A stretch of DNA of 64,000 bases. It comes from Solitalea koreensis. Its GTDB lineage: Bacteria > Bacteroidota > Bacteroidia > Sphingobacteriales > Sphingobacteriaceae. The position numbers and the translations under genes were made by a program. Position 1 is the first letter of the stretch, and each line of letters opens with the position of its first letter. Location: positions 1-64,000 of the forward strand of contig NZ_FXSZ01000009.1 of NCBI RefSeq assembly GCF_900182575.1, written 5' to 3'. A model generated the notes under the pieces. That model searched no databases. It was not told the DNA's origin and saw only the letters and a list, made by a program, of their open reading frames with translations. Of the stretch, positions 1-6,940 are shown piece after piece.

Positions 1-344
1 AGGCGATCACCGCTGTACAGGCGCCCGCATCGGCGGACTGCGTTACGGCTGCCGGAGCTGCCAATACCGGTTTCTCCGTATCATTCACCGTCACTTCCTG
101 GGTTTGGGTGCTCGTGTTGCCATGGATATCGGTTACGCTCCAGGTGACCGTGGTGCTGCCCACCGGGAATGCATTGCCTGCCGGGATGCCGCTGGAGGTG
201 ACGCCCCTTGCTGCAATACCGCAGTTATCGGTCGCGCTTGGGGCCGTTAAGGCGATCACCGCTGTACAGGCGCCCGCATCGGCGGACTGCGTTACGGCTG
301 CCGGAGCTGCCAATACCGGTTTCTCTGTATCATTCACCGTCACT
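1..344 (-). repeat. Near-identical tandem HYR repeat copies
   Basis: Bases 1-95 match 250-344 with a single mismatch (position 77 against 326). The 249-base offset is exactly 83 codons, so these are in-frame repeat units of the adhesin gene. Similarity falls abruptly after base 95, so the repeats are a mosaic of identical and diverged parts. The block is visibly richer in G and C than the genes around it. Confidence 0.85.
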
Positions 345-2071
345 GCCTGGGTAGCTGTCTCCCTGTTTCCGCTATTATCCGTCACCGTCCAAGTTACAGT
401 AGTGATACCTACTAGGAAGCGACCTGATGCTGGGGCATTGTTGGTTACCGAAGCTACACCGCAGTTATCCCCAGTCGTTGGTGCCATTAAGGCGATTACC
501 GCTGAACAGGCGCCCGCATCGGCAGGAACCGTCACTGGGGCTGTCGCCATGATGGTTGGTTTCTGCGTATCTTCTACCGTTACCACCGCTGTACAAGTTG
601 ATTTATTGCCTTTAGCATCGGTAACGGTTAAGGTCACATTATTAGCCCCGATGTTCGTGCAATCAAAACTGGTTTTACTGGCCGACAAGGTCACTGAACT
701 ACAATTATCATTCGAACCATTGTCTATCATTGCTGCCGTAATGCTGGCTGCGCCGCTGGCATCTAACTGTATGGCAATGTTTTTACAATTGGCAGTTGGC
801 GGCGTAACATCATCAACTGTCACAGTAGCACTACCCGTTCCAACATCATTGCATTTTGAATCAGATACATTGCTAATGGTATATGTTTTAGATGAAGCAG
901 GTGAAACTGAAAATTGATACGGGCTCGAATTAATTCCGTTTACAGTAACCGGTGTGATTCCATCTGTATAGGTTACTGACCAAGGCCCTGTTCCTGTTAA
1001 AGCAATATTTAATGGAGTAGATGATCCAGGACAAATTATTGTTCCTCCACTAATGGTTGCGGTGGGTTTAGGATTTTGAGATACTGTAAAAGGAGGACTC
1101 GAAATAATTGAACCGCAAGCTGTAATCTGATCTTTTACTACAACAGTATATAATCCAGCTATTGTTGTACTATAGGAGCTTCCTGTAGCTCCGGAAATAT
1201 CAACTCCATCTTTTTGCCATTGATAGATATAAGGAGGTTTTCCTCCTGTTGCGTTTGCTTGCAGAGTAACAGAGCTCCCTCCACATAATGAAGCAGAATT
1301 AGCTGTGACAACCGATGTTAATGCAGGGAAACTATTCACTTTAAAGGACCCACTTACCGGCAAAACATTTCCACAGCCATCCTTTATAGTTCCAGTAACC
1401 TGATAGGTAATCGTTTCAGGTATATTTGAAGTCGTTGTATAATAAATATATCGTGAGGTAACGTTTGTGGAACTTAGTCTATTATTATATAGACCGGGTG
1501 TACCAGGATCTGTTGAGTTAATTGTAAGGATTGTACCTGTTTGAACGGCACCAAAATCAATCTGTCCAGAACAATCTACACGAACATCAATATCTTTTGG
1601 AACAGCAGGTTTCTTAACAGAGGTAATGGTATAGGTATACTCATCGTTGCCAGGTTTACAAAATACAATTTCTGTTGGTGTTCCATCTGTATGGGGCGTA
1701 ACACAGGATAATTCACCTAAGGCTTTAGATGCCCCGCAATCAACTTTGTAATCGGCTGATCCTACTGATGCTGCCCCCTTTGCTACTTTAAAACTCACCC
1801 CTCCGACATCAGGGTTTAAGTAAAGCTTAAATTTAATACACTCGGTCTTCCCTTGGCTACAAAAATCACTACTCCTGCTGGTGGTAACATAAGTCCAGGT
1901 AGCGTCCGGACTATTCTCAAGATGAACATCAATTACTTGTGCTTTTACACTAGTTACATTCATCAATAGCAAAACGAAGAACATTCCCAATAATAACCTG
2001 TCGATTTTATCCTTTCTAAAACAGATGCTGTTTAAGTGGAGTGAACTGAAAGAGAGGCATTTTGCTTTCAT
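1..2071 (-). CDS. HYR/Ig-like repeat surface adhesin, 3' end missing
   Basis: Large secreted repeat protein, probably a cell-surface adhesin. An open minus-strand frame of 690 codons runs from an ATG at 2071 past the left edge without a stop. It starts with a hydrophobic signal segment (LLLGMFFVLLLMN, cleavage probably near VKA-Q, about residue 45). An N-terminal region follows, then an Ig-like domain (about residues 253-320, with core YQWQKDG) and a Cys-containing stretch. Hyalin-type HYR repeats begin near residues 495, 576 and 659 and carry the motifs TEKPVL, DADAGAC-like and TDNCG. Bases 1-95 and 250-344 are copies with one mismatch, a period of 83 codons. HYR domains in bacteria are usually extracellular binding or stalk modules. 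The C-terminus, where a T9SS signal would sit, is outside the window. A later in-frame ATG (at MFFVL) is an alternative start. Confidence 0.85.
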   Translation of the reverse strand, partial: MKAKCLSFSSLHLNSICFRKDKIDRLLLGMFFVLLLMNVTSVKAQVIDVHLENSPDATWTYVTTSRSSDFCSQGKTECIKFKLYLNPDVGGVSFKVAKGAASVGSADYKVDCGASKALGELSCVTPHTDGTPTEIVFCKPGNDEYTYTITSVKKPAVPKDIDVRVDCSGQIDFGAVQTGTILTINSTDPGTPGLYNNRLSSTNVTSRYIYYTTTSNIPETITYQVTGTIKDGCGNVLPVSGSFKVNSFPALTSVVTANSASLCGGSSVTLQANATGGKPPYIYQWQKDGVDISGATGSSYSTTIAGLYTVVVKDQITACGSIISSPPFTVSQNPKPTATISGGTIICPGSSTPLNIALTGTGPWSVTYTDGITPVTVNGINSSPYQFSVSPASSKTYTISNVSDSKCNDVGTGSATVTVDDVTPPTANCKNIAIQLDASGAASITAAMIDNGSNDNCSSVTLSASKTSFDCTNIGANNVTLTVTDAKGNKSTCTAVVTVEDTQKPTIMATAPVTVPADAGACSAVIALMAPTTGDNCGVASVTNNAPASGRFLVGITTVTWTVTDNSGNRETATQAVTVNDTEKPVLAAPAAVTQSADAGACTAVIALTAPSATDNCGIAARGVTSSGIPAGNAFPVGSTTVTWSVTDIHGNTSTQTQEVTVNDTEKPVLAAPAAVTQSADAGACTAVIA

Positions 2072-2432
2072 AGTTATTTAATTAACTTATAAGTTCATGG
2101 CAACATTTGATTTGGATTAAGCGTATAAAACCCATAGACTATATAGCATAACCTTAGAGTTTAAAGCATAAAAATTGCTTCTTAATCCAGCAAAATTGGG
2201 TTGATTATTTAATTGAGAGAGAGAAATTTAGAAGAGAGAGAGTCGCTATTTTTTACATATTTTATTTTTTTAGTCCTTTAATTTAATTGTCTTTTTTTCC
2301 ACTCTATTTGTTTAAAAAACAGACAATTATTGTTATTTATAGTTTAAAAAATGTTTTATAGCATTAATTAGTCGCTATGCACTATAAAGTACGCAATTCC
2401 GATGCCACTTATAATTTCATTTTCTTCATTAC
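2072..2432. other. AT-rich spacer between two surface-protein genes
   Basis: No gene is visible. It separates two minus-strand genes and should hold the promoter of the HYR gene, but I find no clear TAnnTTTG box on the minus strand. It contains a purine-rich tract (about 2214-2243) and a weak inverted repeat, AATTGTCT at 2285-2292 with AGACAATT at 2321-2328, which could terminate the upstream DUF11 gene. Confidence 0.5.
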
Positions 2433-4010
2433 TTATTTTATTAAAACCCAACCAGTAAACACCTGCTGTTGTGTAGTTTCATTACTTACAGTGATTACAT
2501 AGAAATAAGTTCCAGGTAATAGACTCGAACCATTCCAATCATTTTTATAATTTTCCTTGTAAAACACGTTATTCCCCCAACGATTCATAACGGTAAGTTC
2601 ATTATGATGCCATGCTTCAATTCCATCGATTACAAACGTATCGTTAATATCATCGCCATTTGGAGAAAAAACATTAGGAATTCTTAAGCCAATTACATTC
2701 TTAATGCATTCACTTGTATTATTTGATAGGTTATTATCAGTAACCGAAGATTTTACAGAAGCAATATTTTTAAGTTCACCTATTTTTATCGCTTTCACCT
2801 TTAATTTTAACACTACCTCTTCCCCATTACTAAGGTCAAAAGAATCCCAACTTATTAATCTTTGATTTGGTTCCCAGTTAATTATTCCAGATCCAGCCTC
2901 AGCGCCTATGTACTCTAAGCTTTCAGAAAGTGTATCGGCAACTTTTATCATTTTGGCAGAGGTTGGCCCCGAATTTTTCACCGTAACGGTATAATAAAAT
3001 TCATCATTTAAGGCAATAACTGACTGGTTAGCAACTTTAAATACGGAAACATCTGCATTTTCATAGATTATAACTGTCGGCGAAGTAGAAATGGTATCTT
3101 CAAGCACCGGATCTGAACTTTGCTCATAAACAATGGCTGAATTGGTAAAGACACCGGGGTGCACAGCTTTTACTTTTAAAATTGCCTCTGCTGATTGCCC
3201 GTTTGGAACATCACCAACTGTCCATTTAAAGTTGTTATCGTTTATTCCAAAGGTTCCAACACTTAAGCTGGCTGAAACAAATTCAAGTTGCTTTGGTAAT
3301 GTGTCAATAACATACGTGGATTGAGCAGTTAATGGGCCTTTATTACTCACCTTTAATTTGTACTCAAAAGTATCTCCAAGTAACACAGAATCTTTGTTTA
3401 CGGTTTTTTGGATGCCGATGTCCGCAAAATCGTAACACTGTACCTGTGGACTTATTGCCTGGTTACATTTATTACAATCGGGTGTTTGAGATTTCAGGTT
3501 TGCTTTATTACGAAAAGTTCCTTTTTTAACTGTTACTACTGTAAGTGTTAAGGTTTCAAGTGCTGCTACATTCATATCTCCTAATTCCCAAGTAACTATT
3601 TTACCATTAACAGTAATAGCTCCTACGCTAACAACAGATGACTGATAATCAATATTATCAGGTAAAGTATCAATCATTAATACTTGTTTCGAAACTGAAG
3701 GCCCCTTATTTCCAACTTTAATTGTATAATCAAACTTTTGGCCTAACACCGTTGTACTGATAGATACGCTTTTACTCACGTAAATATCAGCACTATCCGG
3801 CTTTGAAGATTTCGCAAATAAGATAGAAGAACGATGAGCAAATAAACTACTCATTAAAAAAGTTGCATTAGATCGAACATTTTCAACGGCTTTGGCATTG
3901 GCAAATGATCCAAAACAAATAACAATTAAAACAACGAAGATGAGTACTAATAACCACCTTGTATAGGTGTAGTATTCAGGAATGGGAGAACGCTGAGATC
4001 TAGTGTACAT
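2433..4010 (-). CDS. DUF11-repeat protein with T9SS type B C-terminal domain
   Basis: Secreted surface protein of 525 residues. An N-terminal hydrophobic segment (WLLVLIFVVLIVICFGS, about 19-35) acts as signal or anchor. Three DUF11-type Ig-like repeats follow (about 75-185, 195-315 and 320-435), each with a DTLP/DTLS strand and a TVTVKNSGP-like start. The last 90 residues (IPNVFSPNGDD ... WNGSSLLPGTYFY ... TGWVLIK) match the gliding-motility-associated C-terminal domain (CHU_C/TIGR04131 type). That family is the type B signal for the type IX secretion system, so the protein is predicted to cross the outer membrane and stay on or leave the surface. It lies just upstream of the HYR gene on the same strand, and the pair may be co-expressed. 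Ligand unknown. Confidence 0.88.
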   Translation of the reverse strand: MYTRSQRSPIPEYYTYTRWLLVLIFVVLIVICFGSFANAKAVENVRSNATFLMSSLFAHRSSILFAKSSKPDSADIYVSKSVSISTTVLGQKFDYTIKVGNKGPSVSKQVLMIDTLPDNIDYQSSVVSVGAITVNGKIVTWELGDMNVAALETLTLTVVTVKKGTFRNKANLKSQTPDCNKCNQAISPQVQCYDFADIGIQKTVNKDSVLLGDTFEYKLKVSNKGPLTAQSTYVIDTLPKQLEFVSASLSVGTFGINDNNFKWTVGDVPNGQSAEAILKVKAVHPGVFTNSAIVYEQSSDPVLEDTISTSPTVIIYENADVSVFKVANQSVIALNDEFYYTVTVKNSGPTSAKMIKVADTLSESLEYIGAEAGSGIINWEPNQRLISWDSFDLSNGEEVVLKLKVKAIKIGELKNIASVKSSVTDNNLSNNTSECIKNVIGLRIPNVFSPNGDDINDTFVIDGIEAWHHNELTVMNRWGNNVFYKENYKNDWNGSSLLPGTYFYVITVSNETTQQQVFTGWVLIK

Positions 4011-4347
4011 AAAAAATAGATTTAGGTAGAGGTAGTAATGTGTTTACATAGCCTTCATAAATTTCACTTAACCTATCCAATTCATTTTTAATGCGATATA
4101 AGTTAAGTGAATGCCATAAGGTCAAAGTACATGCCAGTTATATTTTTTGTTTTAGATATGCCTACAAGGTTTTGGATTATTTGAAAAAGTGTTATTCTGT
4201 ATTTTTTTCCCTACAAAGAAGCAATTGGCATGGACTTTTCTTCAAAATTTTGGCTCAAACTTTATTTATTTAACCCAAAAATTGAAACTAGAACTTAAAA
4301 GCAAAACATGCTGAATTATTGATAGTTAAAACATTGCAATCAATAAT
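4011..4347. other. Divergent intergenic region
   Basis: AT-rich region between the minus-strand DUF11 gene and the plus-strand thioesterase. A 60-codon plus-strand ORF at 4091-4273 has the Phe/Tyr/Lys-rich composition expected of AT-rich noncoding DNA and is not called. The thioesterase promoter and an overlapping dyad lie at its right end. Confidence 0.5.
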
Positions 4348-4348
4348 T
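4314..4348. promoter_or_regulatory. Inverted repeat overlapping thioesterase promoter
   Basis: The 10-base arms AATTATTGAT (4314-4323) and ATCAATAATT (4339-4348) are perfect reverse complements with a 15-base spacer. The right arm ends on the first base of the -7 box, so a protein bound here would cover the promoter. No regulator is named by the sequence. Confidence 0.45.
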
Positions 4349-4355
4349 ATCTTTG
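4348..4355 (+). promoter_or_regulatory. -7 promoter box for thioesterase
   Basis: TATCTTTG matches the Bacteroidota TAnnTTTG box. It is 29 bases before the ATG at 4385 and favours that start over any in-frame codon further upstream. Confidence 0.7.
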
Positions 4356-4384
4356 CCCTAAATAAATTAAAATTTAGTTCAGGA

Positions 4385-4903
4385 ATGAAAGCAAAACTAG
4401 CACAGGAGTCGCTAACGATAATGAATGAGTTGGTGTTACCCAATGACACCAATACCTTAAATAATTTAATGGGGGGACGATTATTACACATGATGGATAT
4501 TGCTTCAGGTATTGCCGCGCAAAAACATTCAAACAGTGTAGTGGTTACAGCTTCTGTTGACAATGTTTCGTTCAAAAATCCTATTGGTTTAGGTGATGTG
4601 GTAACCATTCATGCAAAAGTTACCCGAGCGTTTAATACATCCATGGAAGTGCGATTGGACGTATGGGGAGAAAATATTCCCAATGGAACACGTTTTAAAA
4701 GTAATGAGGCCTATTACACCTTTGTTGCGCTTGATCATACAGGAAAACCTGTACCAGTTCCGGAAGTGATTGCTGAATCAGAAGACGAAAAAAAATATTA
4801 TGATGGCGCATTACGACGCAGACAATTGCGCTTAATTTTAGGAGGAAAAATGTTACCTGATGAAGCAACTGAGTTAAAAGCCTTGTTTTTTCCGGAAGAA
4901 TAA
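4385..4903 (+). CDS. Acyl-CoA thioesterase, hotdog fold
   Basis: Predicted cytosolic acyl-CoA hydrolase of the YciA/BFIT-type hotdog family, which releases free fatty acid and CoA. The 172-residue protein has the family signature in LNNLMGGRLLHMMDIASG (about residues 25-42), where hotdog thioesterases carry the N/GG and catalytic acid region. It also has the central-strand motif VDNVSFKNPIGLGD and a long C-terminal tail (residues about 130-172), as in acyl-CoA hydrolases of 150-180 residues. The start at MKAKLAQES is chosen because a -7 box lies 29 bases upstream, inside the longer frame that opens at 4319. It converges on the EVE gene across a shared hairpin. Chain-length preference cannot be read from the sequence. 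Confidence 0.85.
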   Translation: MKAKLAQESLTIMNELVLPNDTNTLNNLMGGRLLHMMDIASGIAAQKHSNSVVVTASVDNVSFKNPIGLGDVVTIHAKVTRAFNTSMEVRLDVWGENIPNGTRFKSNEAYYTFVALDHTGKPVPVPEVIAESEDEKKYYDGALRRRQLRLILGGKMLPDEATELKALFFPEE

Positions 4904-4913
4904 TTTTAAGTTT

Positions 4914-4968
4914 AAAGGTTTTAGGATTATGGTTAATGATAATATACTAACCCTCACCTAAAACCTTT
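4914..4968. terminator. Bidirectional hairpin, AAAGGTTTTAGG arms
   Basis: Perfect 12-base arms AAAGGTTTTAGG (4914-4925) and CCTAAAACCTTT (4957-4968) with a 31-base loop, between convergent thioesterase and EVE genes. It has no long U tract, so termination is inferred from position. The same arm sequence recurs downstream of fmt. Confidence 0.5.
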
Positions 4969-4974
4969 AGCTTT

Positions 4975-5382
4975 CTATTGAGCTGAAAGCTCCACTATTC
5001 TATCAAACTCTTCATTTTTCAGAGGCATTACAGACAAACGACCTTGACGAACTAAAGAAATATCTTTTAATCGTTCATCTGATTTTATCGTTTCAAGAGT
5101 AACTGTTTTTTTCAAACTTTCCACCGGTGCTAAATCGACAACAACCCAATTAGGATCTTCAGTGGTAGGATCTTGATAAAATTCCTTCACCACTTTTGCA
5201 ATACCAACTACCTCTTTCCCCTCATTACTGTGATAAAACAAGACCAAATCGCCTTCTTTCATCGCTTTCAAATTATTACGAGCCTGATAATTCCTTACCC
5301 CATCCCAAAAGGTACGGCCATCTTCGTTAAATTTTTCCCAGGAATATTTAAAAGGTTCGCTTTTTACCAACCAGTAGTTCAT
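4975..5382 (-). CDS. EVE domain protein
   Basis: Single EVE-domain protein of 135 residues, related to human THYN1. EVE domains have a PUA-like fold, and in studied members bind modified bases in DNA or RNA. Visible hallmarks are the start MNYWLVKSEP, the FWDGVRNYQARNNL segment (about 25-38) that lines the pocket, GDLVLFYHS (about 45-53) and a VGIAKVV strand. Length and start are typical of the family. A -7 box on the minus strand lies 65 bases upstream. The host target is unknown. No restriction or modification genes adjoin it, so a housekeeping role is more likely than defence. Confidence 0.92.
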   Translation of the reverse strand: MNYWLVKSEPFKYSWEKFNEDGRTFWDGVRNYQARNNLKAMKEGDLVLFYHSNEGKEVVGIAKVVKEFYQDPTTEDPNWVVVDLAPVESLKKTVTLETIKSDERLKDISLVRQGRLSVMPLKNEEFDRIVELSAQ

Positions 5383-5446
5383 TGTTTTTTGCTTTTAGAG
5401 TGTTTAAAAAGGGCTTTTTCTGCCAATTGGTGACAGCAATTAGGGA

Positions 5447-5454
5447 CAAAGATA
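5447..5454 (-). promoter_or_regulatory. -7 promoter box for EVE gene
   Basis: On the minus strand this reads TATCTTTG, the TAnnTTTG consensus, giving a leader of roughly 60 bases before the EVE start. Confidence 0.6.
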
Positions 5455-5734
5455 AACTAAACATGAGCATAAAATGAAAAAGCAATTACTATCCTAGTCA
5501 ACCATATTGAACTTTAGCTTAATTCAACACACCCTCCTCTTTGTTTTTTATAATTTCAGGTCGCTCCTATAAATAGAACCATTAGGAAAATGAGAAAACT
5601 TTCTCTTTTACTCCCCTTCCTTTTGTTCTCTTCATAAAAACTTCATAAAACTGGATTTTCTTTGCCACATGACCAATGTTAATTTTTCAATTTTTCTTTT
5701 TTATGGGCAACAATCAATCGCATCCCCAATTCAT

Positions 5735-5769
5735 GATTATCAAAACGATAATCGGTCGACCTGTTCGAC
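5735..5769. promoter_or_regulatory. Tandem dyads upstream of RND operon, candidate operator
   Basis: GATTATC (5735-5741) and GATAATC (5747-5753) form a perfect 7-base inverted repeat around AAAAC. Directly adjoining it, GTCGA (5755-5759) and TCGAC (5765-5769) form a second inverted repeat around CCTGT, and GGTCGACC (5754-5761) is itself palindromic. Two stacked dyads ahead of an efflux operon are typical of a repressor site. No TetR- or MarR-type regulator gene is adjacent, so the binding protein is unknown. Confidence 0.5.
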
Positions 5770-5830
5770 TTTCTAAACCATTCAAACAGCGCATTTAATT
5801 TTAACCAGATTTTAGACTAATTATAATATA

Positions 5831-6913
5831 ATGAAGAGAGTTGTATTGCTTGCAAGCGCTTGTGCCTTGCTACAAGCTAGTTGCAAACAAAAGAAAGAAG
5901 AAGTAAAAGAAGAGACAAGCATTTATGCTGTTACTAATCCGTTAACCATTGACACCTCGTTTACTAAAGAATACGTTTCGCAAATCCGCTCGGTAAGAAA
6001 CATTGAAATTAGAGCGCAGGAAAAAGGTTATTTACAAAACATCTATGTTGATGAGGGTCAGTCAGTAAAAGCCGGTCAGCTATTATTCAGGATCATGCCA
6101 AAGGTTTATGAGGCGGAACTATTGAAAGCAGAGGCAGAAGCAAAAGCTTCAGAAATTGAGTTTGAAAACACAAAAACCTTGGCCGATAAAAATATTGTTT
6201 CAAAGAATGAATTGGCTATGGCTAAAGCAAAATTAGATCAGGCAAAAGCCGAAGCATCCTTGGCGAAACTTCATCTTTCATTTACAGAGATCAAAGCTCC
6301 TTTTGATGGAACGATTGACCGAATTCCGCTAAAGTTGGGAAGCCTAGTCGATGAAGGGGAATTACTAACGAGCTTGTCAGACAACAGTCAGGTATTCACT
6401 TACTTCAATGTTTCTGAGCCTGAATATTTAAACTATCAGAGTAGCGCTAATAAAGGCAAGAGACAAACAGTTAGTTTGGTCTTGGCCAACAATGAAATGT
6501 TGAAAGCAAAAGGCGAAGTAGAAACAGTTGAAAGCGAGTTTAATAACGAAACCGGCAACATCGCTTTTAGAGCAAGATTCCCTAATCCGGGACAACTGTT
6601 AAAAAACGGCGAAACCGGGAAAGTACAAATGGTAGTACCCATTAAAAATGCTCTTGTAATTCCTCAAAAAGCAACTTATGAGTTACAAGATAAACTCTTT
6701 GTATTCATAGTAGACAAAAACAATGTGGTAAAACCAAGAGAAATTACTATATCATCAGAGCTTCCCGACATTTACATTGTGAGTAATGGCTTAACTGCCG
6801 GAGATAAAATTTTACTCGAAGGTGTGCAAAAAGTGAAAGAAGACGATAAGATTTCCTGTCAATTTCAAGACCCCAAAGCTGTCTTAGGGCAGCTAAAGCT
6901 AAAAGCCGAATAG
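5831..6913 (+). CDS. RND efflux periplasmic adaptor lipoprotein (AcrA/MexA type)
   Basis: Membrane-fusion protein linking the inner-membrane pump to the outer-membrane channel of a tripartite efflux system. The 360-residue protein begins with a lipoprotein signal (lipobox LQASC, Cys18). A biotinyl/lipoyl-like half motif follows (EIRAQEKGYLQ ... VDEGQSVKAGQLLF, about 57-90), then a short coiled-coil hairpin (about 95-150), the second lipoyl half (IKAPFDGTIDR) and a beta-barrel and membrane-proximal domain. Order and length are typical of the HlyD/AcrA family. It opens the operon: the pump starts 27 bases after its stop. Substrates cannot be predicted from the adaptor. Confidence 0.93.
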   Translation: MKRVVLLASACALLQASCKQKKEEVKEETSIYAVTNPLTIDTSFTKEYVSQIRSVRNIEIRAQEKGYLQNIYVDEGQSVKAGQLLFRIMPKVYEAELLKAEAEAKASEIEFENTKTLADKNIVSKNELAMAKAKLDQAKAEASLAKLHLSFTEIKAPFDGTIDRIPLKLGSLVDEGELLTSLSDNSQVFTYFNVSEPEYLNYQSSANKGKRQTVSLVLANNEMLKAKGEVETVESEFNNETGNIAFRARFPNPGQLLKNGETGKVQMVVPIKNALVIPQKATYELQDKLFVFIVDKNNVVKPREITISSELPDIYIVSNGLTAGDKILLEGVQKVKEDDKISCQFQDPKAVLGQLKLKAE

Positions 6914-6940
6914 TGTCAACACCTCTTCAAAATTAATTTT

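Larger units (their letters stand above)
5383..5830. other. Regulatory gap before the RND efflux operon
   Basis: No gene is visible in this gap. Its left part holds the minus-strand promoter of the EVE gene. Its right part holds two adjacent dyad symmetries (5735-5753 and 5755-5769) about 60-95 bases before the efflux start. A direct repeat CTTCATAAAA occurs near 5630-5650. Confidence 0.6.

Noticed and set aside
108..917. Long plus-strand ORF of 269 codons
   Set aside because: It is antisense to the HYR repeats; the minus-strand frame gives recognisable HYR domains and a signal peptide, and high GC leaves few stops on the other strand.
2214..2243. Purine-rich GA tract
   Set aside because: Not regular enough for a simple-sequence repeat with known effect and not within a gene, so no function is claimed.
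4091..4273. 60-codon plus-strand ORF upstream of the thioesterase
   Set aside because: Composition is Phe/Tyr/Lys-rich as expected from AT-rich noncoding DNA, with no family resemblance and no promoter or ribosome site.
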